DNA from: Clostridium sp.
Lineage (GTDB): Bacteria > Bacillota > Clostridia > Lachnospirales > Lachnospiraceae
Reading direction: 5' to 3'
Assembly: GCA_031275405.1 (NCBI GenBank)
Contig: JAISOV010000058.1
Location: 1-51,090, forward strand
Length of the DNA stretch: 51,090 nt
Position 1 is the first letter of the stretch, and each line of letters starts with the position of its first letter. A program made the position numbers and the translations under genes. Shown piece after piece: positions 7,564 to 15,880 of the stretch. Under the pieces are notes generated by a model. It saw only the letters and a program-made list of their open reading frames with translations, searched no databases and was not told where the DNA came from.

Positions 7564-7586
7564 TTTTTTGAAAGATTTTCAAAAAA
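7564..7586 (-). promoter_or_regulatory. AT-rich dyad just upstream of the RiPP promoter
   Basis: TTTTTTGAAA-GAT-TTTCAAAAAA is a perfect 10+3+10 inverted repeat ending 3 bp from the -35 box. It could be a repressor or activator site, an UP element, or a terminator remnant. Confidence 0.45.
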
Positions 7587-7741
7587 AATTTCACGGCAGA
7601 TGATGATTCCACCTTGCCGCCGCGACAGCCCCTTCCGTTGGCAGGCCATCTAATAGTACGTTTGCCTTCCTTTTTTCCTATATCCTTAATTCTACACTTC
7701 ACTGATAAGGAATACAAACCAAACTTTCATGACTTTTCAGC

Positions 7742-7770
7742 TTGACTTTCCTTCCAGAAAGGCTCATAAT
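7742..7770 (+). promoter_or_regulatory. Promoter of ilvE
   Basis: TTGACT (7742-7747), 17-bp spacer and CATAAT (7765-7770) resemble a sigma-A promoter. This places the ilvE start well inside the longer open frame. No T-box or other amino-acid leader could be recognised. Confidence 0.5.
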
Positions 7771-7840
7771 TAGGAAAAATAAAACCACAAGATCCAAGAG
7801 GCGGGTACGGGTGCTTTCTATGGATGGAAAGGATTTTTCT

Positions 7841-8926
7841 ATGGACGAGAAGGATTCTGCGGGAAACGGAAAGAGGTGGTCAGCGGAAAAGGGCGGCCCG
7901 CCGCAGGAGAAGCAGGACATCGACTGGGGCAGCTTAGACTTCCGCTATATGCGGACGCGGGCGAGGTATGTATCCCATTTTCAGAACGGAGCCTGGGACG
8001 AGGGAAAACTGACCGAAGACGCCACTGTAGCCATCAGCGAAAGCGCCGGCGTCCTCCAGTATGCCCAGACCATCTTCGACGGGCTAAAGGCGTATACCAC
8101 CGAAGACGGGCGGATCGTCACGTTCCGGCCGGATCAGAACGCGCAGCGTATGGAAGCCTCTGCTCTGCGTCTGGAGATGCCGGTCTTTCCCCAAGAGCGC
8201 TTTCTCTCCGCCATCCGCCAGACAGTCCTGGCCAACGCGGATTATGTGCCGCCCTACGGAAGCGGGGCGACCTTGTATCTGCGCCCCTATCTGTTCGGGA
8301 GCAGCCCGGTCATCGGCGTGAAGCCTGCGGACGAGTTCCAGTTCCGGGTCTTTGCCACTCCGGTCGGCCCGTATTTCAAGGGAGGGGTGAAGCCCCTGAC
8401 CTTGTGCGTCAGTGATTTTGACCGGGCTGCGCCACGGGGAACCGGACACGTGAAAGCGGGGCTGAATTATGCCATGAGCCTTCATTCCCTGGTAACGGCA
8501 TACAAAGCGGGATTCAACGAAAATGTGTACCTCGATTCGGCGACCAGAACCAAAGTCGAGGAAACCGGGGGCGCGAATTTCCTCTTCGTTACCAAGGAGC
8601 GGAAAGTGGTGACGCCCAAATCGGATACCATCCTGCCGTCCATCACCCGCCGCTCCCTGGTGTATGTCGCCCAGGAATATCTGGGCCTGGAGACAGAAGA
8701 ACGCGAGGTTCGCCTGGAGGAACTGGCGGACTTCATGGAGTGCGGACTCTGCGGAACGGCGGCGGTCATCTCCCCGGTGGGAAAGATCGTAGACCATGGG
8801 AAGGAAATCTGTCTGCCCAGCGGCATGAGCGCCATGGGGGAAATCACCCAAAAGCTGTACGATACGCTGACCGGCATCCAGATGGGAAGGATCGAAGCGC
8901 CGGAAGGCTGGATTTATGAAGTGTGA
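7841..8926 (+). CDS. ilvE: Branched-chain amino-acid aminotransferase
   Basis: The enzyme interconverts Leu, Ile and Val with their 2-oxo acids, using glutamate/2-oxoglutarate and PLP. With the ATG at 7841 it is 361 residues, the usual length of the longer IlvE group. The PLP lysine is expected at Lys205 in RGTGHVKAGLNYA; other family signatures are QTIFDGLKAY, VEETGGANFLF and CGTAAVISPV. The start is set by AAAGGA seven bases before 7841; an alternative ATG lies at 7820. Its glutamate dependence fits the convergent gltBD operon, but the genes are not co-transcribed. Confidence 0.9.
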   Translation: MDEKDSAGNGKRWSAEKGGPPQEKQDIDWGSLDFRYMRTRARYVSHFQNGAWDEGKLTEDATVAISESAGVLQYAQTIFDGLKAYTTEDGRIVTFRPDQNAQRMEASALRLEMPVFPQERFLSAIRQTVLANADYVPPYGSGATLYLRPYLFGSSPVIGVKPADEFQFRVFATPVGPYFKGGVKPLTLCVSDFDRAAPRGTGHVKAGLNYAMSLHSLVTAYKAGFNENVYLDSATRTKVEETGGANFLFVTKERKVVTPKSDTILPSITRRSLVYVAQEYLGLETEEREVRLEELADFMECGLCGTAAVISPVGKIVDHGKEICLPSGMSAMGEITQKLYDTLTGIQMGRIEAPEGWIYEV

Positions 8927-9147
8927 AAGAAACTTCCTAAGGACGCAGCGCGGCCTTGGGACGCAGCGCGGCCTTGGGACGCAGCGCGGCCTTGGGACGC
9001 AGCGCGGCCTTGGGACGCGGCACGGCCTTGGGACGCGGCACGGCCTTGGGACGCGGCACGGCCTTGGGACGCGCCGCGGCCTTGGGACGCGCCGCGGAAG
9101 GTAAGACTGCCGATCACGGGCTTACCTTCCGCGTCTGTCCCGCTCAC
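8914..9147 (-). CDS. Possible 77-residue AASQGR-repeat protein coupled to gltD
   Basis: A GTG at 9147 overlaps the gltD stop in the arrangement GTGA, a typical coupling junction. The frame encodes a short unique start, about nine hexapeptide repeats (GASQGR or AASQGR) and a short end. In this frame the two differences between the main repeat variants are silent (CGC GCT versus CGT GCC), whereas they change residues on the other strand. Against coding: there is no clear ribosome site, all frames are open because the unit is 18 bp, and the frame runs into the 3' end of ilvE. I treat it as a hypothesis. Confidence 0.3.
   Translation of the reverse strand: MSGTDAEGKPVIGSLTFRGASQGRGASQGRAASQGRAASQGRAASQGRAASQGRAASQGRAASQGRAASLGSFFHTS
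8941..9100. repeat. 18-bp tandem repeat array between ilvE and gltD
   Basis: Eight full units and a partial ninth follow ilvE. Units come in blocks: four GGACGCAGCGCGGCCTTG, three with CGGCACGG in the middle and two with CGCCGCGG. The block order suggests stepwise duplication from differing founders. Confidence 0.95.
9093..9133. terminator. Hairpin between convergent ilvE and gltD
   Basis: CGCGGAAGGTAAG (9093-9105) and its exact complement at 9121-9133 form a 13-bp stem with a 15-nt loop. There is no U-run on either side, but its place between convergent genes suits a bidirectional transcript end. It also overlaps the start of the possible repeat ORF. Confidence 0.55.
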
Positions 9148-10754
9148 TGCACCATCAGATTCGAGTACCCCAGCAAGCTCTGATCCACCTCATACGCGGT
9201 CTCCCGCCCCTCGCGGATCGCCCAGACCACCAGCGACTGCCCCCGGCGCATGTCGCCCGTCACGAATACCTTGTCCACGTTCGTCCGGCAGGAACCGGAA
9301 GCCGTCTTCACGTTGGTGCGTTCGTCCAGTTCCACTGAAAAAGCGTCCGTGACGTATTTCTGGCTTCCCAGAAAACCCGCCGCAATCAGTACCAGATCCG
9401 CGTCGAGAAGCTGTTCGCTGCCGGGAACCTCTTTCATCGCCATCCGGCCGTTCTCCGGGTTCTTTTCCCAGGACAGCTTCACGATCTTCACGGCTTTCAG
9501 ATTCCCGCCCTCGTCTTTCACGAATTCCTTCACAGTCGCTTCATAGATCCTAGGGTCATGGCCGAAGACCGCAATGGCTTCCTCCTGGCCATAATCCGTC
9601 TTGGAGATCCTTGGCCATTGAGGCCAAGGATTGTCTTTCGACCGGACTTTCGGGGCTTCGGGCAGCATCTCGATCTGGGTCACGGATTGACAGCCGTGCC
9701 GGATAGCGGTTCCCACGCAGTCATTCCCCGTGTCGCCGCCGCCGATGATGACCACATGTTTATCTTTTGCCGCGCCGCTCCCGCTCCGCGCGGGATACGG
9801 GCGAAGCGCCAGACCTGAGCCATGGACGGTGCCGTTTACGTCCTGTGCAGGGTATTGCGCGGCTGCCGGATCTGATCCTTGAGCGGCCGCCGGGACTCCC
9901 CCCTCCTGCGCCGCGCCGTCTAACAGGCTCTTGGTATTGGCTTTCAGAAAGTCTACCGCGAAACAGATTCCCTTCGCATCCCTGCCGGGTACGTTCAGAT
10001 CCCTCGGGTTGGACGCGCCGCAGGCCAGGATCACCCTGTCGAAATCGCGGAGCAGTTTCTCCGCTTTGACGTCCTTGCCGACATCCGTGTTTACGACGAA
10101 TGTGATCCCCTCTTCCTCCATGATCTTCTTTTTGCGCTCGATGACCGCCTTTTCCAGTTTCATATTGGGAATGCCGTACATCAGCAGGCCGCCGATCCGG
10201 TCGGAACGTTCAAAGACCGTCACCGAATGCCCCCGACGGTTCAGCTGATCCGCCGCCGCCAGCCCGGAAGGGCCGCTCCCTACCACCGCCACCCGTTTCC
10301 CCGTGCGTACCTTGGGCGGGTTGACCGCCGCCAGCCCGGACAGATAAGCATTCTCGATGACTGCGTACTCGTTTTCCTTCGTGGCGACCGGCTCCCCGTA
10401 CAGGCCGCAGGTGCAGGCGGCTTCGCACAGCGCCGGGCAGACCCGGGAGGTAAACTCCGGAAAGTTGTTGGTCTTTTTCAGGCGGTTGTAGGCCTGCTCC
10501 CAGTTGCCGCTGTATACCAGATCATTCCATTCCGGCACGAGGTTGTGCAGGGGGCAGCCGCTCGCCATCCCGGCAAGCATCGTGCCGGACTGGCAGAAAG
10601 GCACCCCGCACTCCATGCACCGTGCGCCTTGCAGCTGCTGTTCTTCCCTGGGCAGATGTTCGTGGAACTCATTGAAGTTCTGTATCCGTTCGCCAGGCGC
10701 CGTTTCCGCGCTGGTCTTCCTTTTATAATCCATAAAACCTGTCGGCTTTCCCAT
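9144..10754 (-). CDS. gltD: Glutamate synthase small subunit (NADPH-dependent)
   Basis: The subunit passes electrons from NAD(P)H to the large subunit. The 536-residue protein has the N-terminal Fe-S region (Cys46, 49, 54, 67 and CPALCEAACTC at about 106-116), an FAD site GSGPSGLAAA near 159-168 and a second dinucleotide fold VVIIGGGDTGND near 334-345. The ATG at 10754 follows AAGGAGG by 5 nt. Unusual: residues about 281-329 form an Ala/Gly/Pro/Gln-rich insertion between the two folds, which explains the length above the usual 480-500. It lies downstream of gltB in the same direction. Confidence 0.93.
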   Translation of the reverse strand: MGKPTGFMDYKRKTSAETAPGERIQNFNEFHEHLPREEQQLQGARCMECGVPFCQSGTMLAGMASGCPLHNLVPEWNDLVYSGNWEQAYNRLKKTNNFPEFTSRVCPALCEAACTCGLYGEPVATKENEYAVIENAYLSGLAAVNPPKVRTGKRVAVVGSGPSGLAAADQLNRRGHSVTVFERSDRIGGLLMYGIPNMKLEKAVIERKKKIMEEEGITFVVNTDVGKDVKAEKLLRDFDRVILACGASNPRDLNVPGRDAKGICFAVDFLKANTKSLLDGAAQEGGVPAAAQGSDPAAAQYPAQDVNGTVHGSGLALRPYPARSGSGAAKDKHVVIIGGGDTGNDCVGTAIRHGCQSVTQIEMLPEAPKVRSKDNPWPQWPRISKTDYGQEEAIAVFGHDPRIYEATVKEFVKDEGGNLKAVKIVKLSWEKNPENGRMAMKEVPGSEQLLDADLVLIAAGFLGSQKYVTDAFSVELDERTNVKTASGSCRTNVDKVFVTGDMRRGQSLVVWAIREGRETAYEVDQSLLGYSNLMVQ

Positions 10755-10784
10755 CACGACCTCCTTATCAAACAAGACGATACC

Positions 10785-10925
10785 AGGACTGCTCCGCAGT
10801 CATGGCAAGGGCATGGCCATTCGGCCTCTATCCTATCCTGCGGATAGGATACCACAATTTGCTTCGCAAATCATGGTTCGCGGGCGCTCGCCTGACGGTT
10901 GCCCCGCAACCGTTTTGCCCGCTCT
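10785..10925. repeat. Hairpin-rich intergenic repeat (family member 1), gltB-gltD gap
   Basis: The gap contains consecutive small hairpins such as ACTGCTCCGCAGT, TATCCTGCGGATA and TTTGCTTCGCAAA, then TCATGGTTCGCGGGCGCTCG. The first half closely matches the reverse complement of 48741-48800 and the second half matches 25880-25960. No gene is present. Confidence 0.7.
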
Positions 10926-13900
10926 CTACTCCTGACCCTGCTTCGCGTTGGCATAGAACGCTTCGATCTGGGCCTGTTCCGCGCTCAGCCCTTTCTCCTC
11001 CATATGGCCGATGGTTTTGAGGACGCGCTCGTAATCGTGGGGGATGATCTTCTTGAACTTGGGAAGATACTCCCCGAAATGTTCCAGCACCGCTTTCCCT
11101 TTGGCGGAATTGGTCAGAGCCACATGCTCCTTGAGCATTTCCTTGACCTCCAGCACGTCATATTTGGAGGCCAGCTCATAGGAGGACACCATCTCCTTAT
11201 TCAGGCGGGTATACAGGTCGTTGCTTTCGTCCAGCACATAAGCGATCCCGCCGCTCATCCCGGCGGCAAAGTTCTTGCCGGTTCGCCCCAGGACGATGAC
11301 GCGCCCCCCGGTCATGTATTCACAGCCGTGGTCGCCGACTCCTTCCACCACGGCATTCGCGCCGGAATTGCGCACGCAGAAGCGCTCGCCCGCCACCCCG
11401 TTGATAAACGCTTTGCCGCCGGTCGCGCCGTACAGCGCCACGTTTCCGATGATGACATTTTCTTCCGCCTTGAACGTGCTGGCTTTGGGCGGGTAGACCA
11501 CCAGTTTGCCGCCGGACAGGCCTTTTCCAAAATAGTCGTTGCTGTCGCCGACCAGCTCCAAGGTCAGCCCTTTGGGGATGAACGCCCCGAAAGACTGCCC
11601 GCCCGCGCCTTTGCACAGGACGCGGTAGGTATCTTCCTCCACGTCGTCGCCCAGGCGCTTGGTGATCTCGCTTCCGAGGATGGTACCCAGCGCCCTGTCC
11701 GTGTTGGACACGTCCACCTCCACGCTCCGTCCCTGCCGCGCGTCGATGGCTTTTGACAGCTGTTTCAGAAGCACTTTTTCGTCTACGGTCTTCTCCAGCT
11801 CAAAATCAAAGACCTGCTTAGGGTCAAACGTCGCCTTTTCTTTCTGATTCTGGTAAGGGTTCTCTAAAATCAGGCTCAAGTCCACCTGCTCCTGACGTTT
11901 TGTCAGATTTCCCCTTTTTTTCAAAAGACTCGTCCTGCCTACCAGATCGTCCACGCGGCGCACGCCCAGCGCCGCCATGTATTCCCGGAGTTCTCTGGCA
12001 ATAAAGCGCATGAAATTCTCCACGTACTCCGGCTTGCCTTTGAAGTTCTTACGCAGCTTGGGGTTCTGGGTCGCCACGCCGACCGGGCAGGTGTCCAGAT
12101 TGCAGACGCGCATCATGACGCAGCCCATCGTGACCAGGGGCGCGGTGGCAAAGCCGAATTCCTCCGCCCCCAGGATCGCCGCGACGGCCACATCCCGCCC
12201 GCTCATCAGCTTCCCGTCGGTCTCGATGCGCACCTTATTGCGCAGGCCGTTCCGGATCAGCGTCTGGTGGGTCTCCGCCACGCCCAGTTCCCAAGGCAGC
12301 CCGGCGTTGTGGATGGAGCTTCGCGGCGCGGCCCCGGTTCCGCCGTCGTAGCCGGACACGAGGACGACCTGCGCCCCCGCTTTTGCCACCCCTGCCGCCA
12401 CCGTTCCCACCCCCGCTTCGGACACCAGCTTCACGGAGATCCGGGCGTCCTTGTTGGCGTTCTTCAAATCATAGATCAGCTGCGCCAGATCCTCGATGGA
12501 GTAGATGTCATGGTGGGGAGGCGGGGAAATCAAGGACACCCCCGGCGTGGAATGCCTGGTCTTGGCAATCCACGGGTACACCTTGCCGCCGGGCAGATGC
12601 CCGCCCTCGCCGGGCTTCGCGCCCTGCGCCATTTTAATCTGTATCTCCTTGGCGCTGACCAGGTATCGGCTGGTCACGCCGAATCTGCCGCTGGCCACCT
12701 GTTTGATGGCGGAACAGCGGTTGAGCCTGTCGTTCCCTACGGCCAGCCGCTCCAGCTCCTCCCCGCCCTCGCCGGAATTGCTCTTCCCATGGAGCCGGTT
12801 CATCGCCACCGCCATGGTTTCATGGGCTTCTTTGGAAATCGAGCCGTAGGACATGGCCCCGGTCTTGAACCGGGTCACGATGGATTCCTCGCTCTCCACC
12901 TCCTCCAAGGACACCCCTTTTTTGGGGTACCGGAAATCCAGAAGTCCTCTCAGCGTCCGGATGTTGTCCTCGCTGTCCACCAGGGCGGTATACTGCTTGA
13001 ACAGCCCGTAGTCCCCCCGCCTGGAGGCTTCCTGCAAAAGGTGGATAGTCGCCGGGTTATAAAGGTGTTCCTCCCCCCCGCTTCTCATCTTATGGTGTCC
13101 GGGACTGTCCAAGGTCAGGTCGTTGCCCAGCCCCAGAGGCTCAAACGCCAGAGAATGCAGATGATCCACGTCTTTTTCAATATCTTTCAAAGTGATCCCG
13201 CCCACACGGCAGACCGTGTTGCTGAAATACCTGCCGATGACTTCCGGCGCGATCCCCACGGCTTCAAAAATCTGGGAGCCTTGGTAGGACTGGAGGGTGC
13301 TGATCCCCATTTTGGAAGCGATCTTCACGATCCCGTGGAGGACGGCGTGGTTATAATCGTCCACCGCCGCATAGTAGTCCTTATCCAGCATATTGTTCTG
13401 GATCAGCTCCCGGATACTTTCCTGTGCCAGATAAGGGTTGACGGCGCAGGCGCCGTACCCCAGCAGGGTGGCAAAATGGTGGACTTCCCTCGGCTCCCCG
13501 GATTCCAGGATCAGGGCCACCCTCGTCCGTTTCTTCGTGCGCACCAGATACTGGTTCAGCGCGGACACCGCCAGCAGGGAGGGGATCGCCACATGGTTCT
13601 CGTCTACCCCCCGGTCGGAGAGGATCAGCACGTTCACCCCATCCCGGTAAGCACGATCCACTTCCACGAAAAGACGGTCAATCGCCCGTTCCAGGCTGGT
13701 ATTCTTATAAAAAGTGATCGGAACGACTTCTACCTTAAAGCCGTCCACCGTCATGTTCCGGATTTTCAGGATGTCCGTATTGGTCAGAATCGGATTGTTC
13801 ACTTTCAGCACGTTGCAGTTCTTAGGCGATTCCTCCAGAAGATTGCCCTCCGTTCCGATGTACACGGTGGTGGAGGTCACGATCTCTTCCCGGATAGCGT

Positions 13901-15488
13901 CAATGGGAGGATTCGTCACCTGGGCGAACAGCTGCTTAAAAGAATGGAACAGCGGATGATGGGTCCTGCTCAGCACCGGAAGCGGCGTGTCCACGCCCAT
14001 AGCCGCCGTGGTCTCCGCCCCGGCCTTCGCCATCGGGAGGATACTGGTCTTTAACTCATCATAAGTATAGCCGAACGCTTTCTGCATACGGTGGAGTTCC
14101 TCCTGCGTATGCTCCGGCACCCTCCGGTTGGGGATCCGCAGGTCTTTCAGGAAGACCAGATGGTTATCCAGCCATTCCCCGTAAGGCTGACGGGTGGAAT
14201 ACTGCTCTTTCAGATGATGGTCTTCGATCACCTTGCCCGCCACCAGATCCACCAGAAGCATTTTCCCGGGGCGCAGCCGCTCTTTGACCTTGATTTTTGC
14301 CGGATCCAGATCCAGCACCCCTACTTCGGAGGATAAAATCAGCTGGTCGTCCTCCGTGATCAGGTACCTGGACGGGCGCAGGCCGTTGCGGTCCAGGACG
14401 GCCCCCATCACGTCGCCGTCGGTAAAGAGGATGGACGCCGGGCCGTCCCACGGTTCCATCATGGCGGCATAATACTGATAAAAATCCTTCTTCGTCTGCG
14501 ACATCGCCTTATCGTTTGCCCAAGGCTCGGGGATGGTGATCATGACCGCCAGGGGCAGATCCATGCCGCTCATCAGCAGGAACTCCAAAGTATTGTCCAG
14601 CATAGCCGAATCAGAGCCTGTCTTGTTGATGGCGGGCAGGACTTTATGGAGCTGCCCTTTGAGGTGTTCGGACTCCATGTTCTCTTCCCTTGCCAGCATT
14701 TTATCCGCGTTGCCCCGGATGGTGTTGATCTCGCCGTTATGCACGATGAAGCGGTTGGGGTGCGCCCTCTCCCAGCTTGGGTTGGTATTGGTGGAAAACC
14801 GGGAATGGATGATGGCGATCGCCGAAGTAAAATCCTCGGACTGCAGATCCGCAAAGAACGTCCGCAGCTGGCTCACGAGGAACATCCCTTTGTATACTAT
14901 GGTGCGGCTCGATAAAGACACCACGTAAGTATCGTCCGTGGACTGCTCAAAGACCCGCCGGACAAGGTACAGGCGGCGGTCGAACGCCAGGCCTTTTTCC
15001 ACGCCGGGGGGCTTGCGTACGAACGCCTGCATGATATACGGCATACATTCCACCGCCTTATGCCCCAGTACGTTGGGGAAGGTGGGAACCTCCCTCCAGC
15101 CCAGGAAGCTCAGCCCCTCTTTGGCGGTGATGATCTCGAACATCTTTTTCGCCTGGTTGCGGCGCAGCTCCTCCTGTGGGAAAAAGAACATCCCCACGCC
15201 GTATTCGCGCTCCGCCCCCAGTTCGATCCCAAGGTGCCTGGTCACTCCGGCAAAAAAGCCATGGGGGATCTGCGTCAGGATCCCCACGCCGTCTCCGGTC
15301 TTGCCCTCCGCGTCCTTGCCCGCCCGGTGTTCCAGGTTCTCGACGATTTTCAGGGCATTCTCCACCGTGGCGCGGCTTTTCCTCCCCTGGATGTCCACGC
15401 AGGCGCCGATACCGCAGTTGTCATGCTCCCATTCCGCCCGGTAAAGGGCGCCGGGGGCGGCCAAAAGCTCGTTCTTCACATCAAACAT
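10926..15488 (-). CDS. gltB: Glutamate synthase large subunit
   Basis: The enzyme makes two glutamates from glutamine and 2-oxoglutarate. The 1520-residue protein has an N-terminal class-II glutamine amidotransferase domain whose nucleophile should be Cys25 in HDNCGIG after propeptide removal, a central domain, an FMN-binding synthase domain (KTGAMSYGSISKEAH, SGYDGGTGAAPRSS), the 3Fe-4S cysteines in VCNLDTCPVG, and a C-terminal GXGXG domain. The ATG at 15488 follows GGGAGAGACA; the frame extending further upstream crosses the promoter at 15653-15681. It forms a two-gene operon with gltD, separated by a repeat-rich 170-bp gap. Confidence 0.96.
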   Translation of the reverse strand: MFDVKNELLAAPGALYRAEWEHDNCGIGACVDIQGRKSRATVENALKIVENLEHRAGKDAEGKTGDGVGILTQIPHGFFAGVTRHLGIELGAEREYGVGMFFFPQEELRRNQAKKMFEIITAKEGLSFLGWREVPTFPNVLGHKAVECMPYIMQAFVRKPPGVEKGLAFDRRLYLVRRVFEQSTDDTYVVSLSSRTIVYKGMFLVSQLRTFFADLQSEDFTSAIAIIHSRFSTNTNPSWERAHPNRFIVHNGEINTIRGNADKMLAREENMESEHLKGQLHKVLPAINKTGSDSAMLDNTLEFLLMSGMDLPLAVMITIPEPWANDKAMSQTKKDFYQYYAAMMEPWDGPASILFTDGDVMGAVLDRNGLRPSRYLITEDDQLILSSEVGVLDLDPAKIKVKERLRPGKMLLVDLVAGKVIEDHHLKEQYSTRQPYGEWLDNHLVFLKDLRIPNRRVPEHTQEELHRMQKAFGYTYDELKTSILPMAKAGAETTAAMGVDTPLPVLSRTHHPLFHSFKQLFAQVTNPPIDAIREEIVTSTTVYIGTEGNLLEESPKNCNVLKVNNPILTNTDILKIRNMTVDGFKVEVVPITFYKNTSLERAIDRLFVEVDRAYRDGVNVLILSDRGVDENHVAIPSLLAVSALNQYLVRTKKRTRVALILESGEPREVHHFATLLGYGACAVNPYLAQESIRELIQNNMLDKDYYAAVDDYNHAVLHGIVKIASKMGISTLQSYQGSQIFEAVGIAPEVIGRYFSNTVCRVGGITLKDIEKDVDHLHSLAFEPLGLGNDLTLDSPGHHKMRSGGEEHLYNPATIHLLQEASRRGDYGLFKQYTALVDSEDNIRTLRGLLDFRYPKKGVSLEEVESEESIVTRFKTGAMSYGSISKEAHETMAVAMNRLHGKSNSGEGGEELERLAVGNDRLNRCSAIKQVASGRFGVTSRYLVSAKEIQIKMAQGAKPGEGGHLPGGKVYPWIAKTRHSTPGVSLISPPPHHDIYSIEDLAQLIYDLKNANKDARISVKLVSEAGVGTVAAGVAKAGAQVVLVSGYDGGTGAAPRSSIHNAGLPWELGVAETHQTLIRNGLRNKVRIETDGKLMSGRDVAVAAILGAEEFGFATAPLVTMGCVMMRVCNLDTCPVGVATQNPKLRKNFKGKPEYVENFMRFIARELREYMAALGVRRVDDLVGRTSLLKKRGNLTKRQEQVDLSLILENPYQNQKEKATFDPKQVFDFELEKTVDEKVLLKQLSKAIDARQGRSVEVDVSNTDRALGTILGSEITKRLGDDVEEDTYRVLCKGAGGQSFGAFIPKGLTLELVGDSNDYFGKGLSGGKLVVYPPKASTFKAEENVIIGNVALYGATGGKAFINGVAGERFCVRNSGANAVVEGVGDHGCEYMTGGRVIVLGRTGKNFAAGMSGGIAYVLDESNDLYTRLNKEMVSSYELASKYDVLEVKEMLKEHVALTNSAKGKAVLEHFGEYLPKFKKIIPHDYERVLKTIGHMEEKGLSAEQAQIEAFYANAKQGQE

Positions 15489-15652
15489 TGTCTCTCCCAT
15501 CTGCCCGCTTTGTCCTGGAAAGCGTCTTAGGCGGACACACAAATTTCCAAACATGCCGCCGCAAACGGCACAGATCCTTCCGCAGCCTGCTTGAAGCCAT
15601 AACAAAAGGACACAAAAGCTTCCTTCTGCGCCCCGTTGCACTGATAGAAATT

Positions 15653-15681
15653 ACTATACACCTTTATTGCCGGTTTGTAAA
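15653..15681 (-). promoter_or_regulatory. Promoter of gltBD
   Basis: TTTACA (15681-15676), 17-bp spacer and TATAGT (15658-15653) on the minus strand form a strong sigma-A promoter about 165 bp before the gltB ATG. Confidence 0.7.
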
Positions 15682-15702
15682 GATGTTTTTTTCTTTTTAT
15701 TG

Positions 15703-15746
15703 TCAGATAATTTGAATACGGATATATCGTCCGTCATTTTATCTGA
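15703..15746. promoter_or_regulatory. Nested dyad upstream of the gltBD promoter
   Basis: Outer arms TCAGATAA/TTATCTGA enclose inner arms ACGGA/TCCGT with loop TATATCG. The position, about 20 bp upstream of the -35 box, suits a regulator-binding site for nitrogen control, but no known operator is recognised. Confidence 0.35.
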
Positions 15747-15800
15747 ATTCAAGAAGCCGCCGCTTCCGTTTCTGCCGATCTTGCCTTGCAGATCCGCAAA

Positions 15801-15849
15801 GCTCCAATGAAAGGGCGGCTGAATGTTTCAGCCGCCCTTTCATTGGAGC
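15801..15849 (-). terminator. Perfect 23-bp hairpin after the FtsX-type permease
   Basis: Arms 15801-15823 and 15827-15849 are exact complements with a 3-nt loop. It sits 32 bp after the permease stop (minus strand) and before the gltBD promoter, so it probably ends the upstream operon and insulates gltBD. Only a short U-stretch follows. Confidence 0.75.
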
Positions 15850-15880
15850 AGGATCCGTCCCACTGGTTCCAGCTTTGCCG

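Noticed and set aside
7425..7649. Longer N-terminus for the RiPP exporter
   Set aside because: The extension spans the promoter and a palindrome, lacks a ribosome site, and is not hydrophobic as expected for an exporter.
7650..7840. T-box leader for ilvE
   Set aside because: No T-box sequence or terminator/antiterminator pair can be found in the short leader.
8941..9100. CRISPR array
   Set aside because: Units are contiguous 18-bp repeats without spacers and no cas gene is near.
12267..14054. 595-codon open frame antisense to gltB
   Set aside because: It is the shadow of a highly conserved glutamate synthase reading frame in GC-rich DNA and has no recognisable domain.
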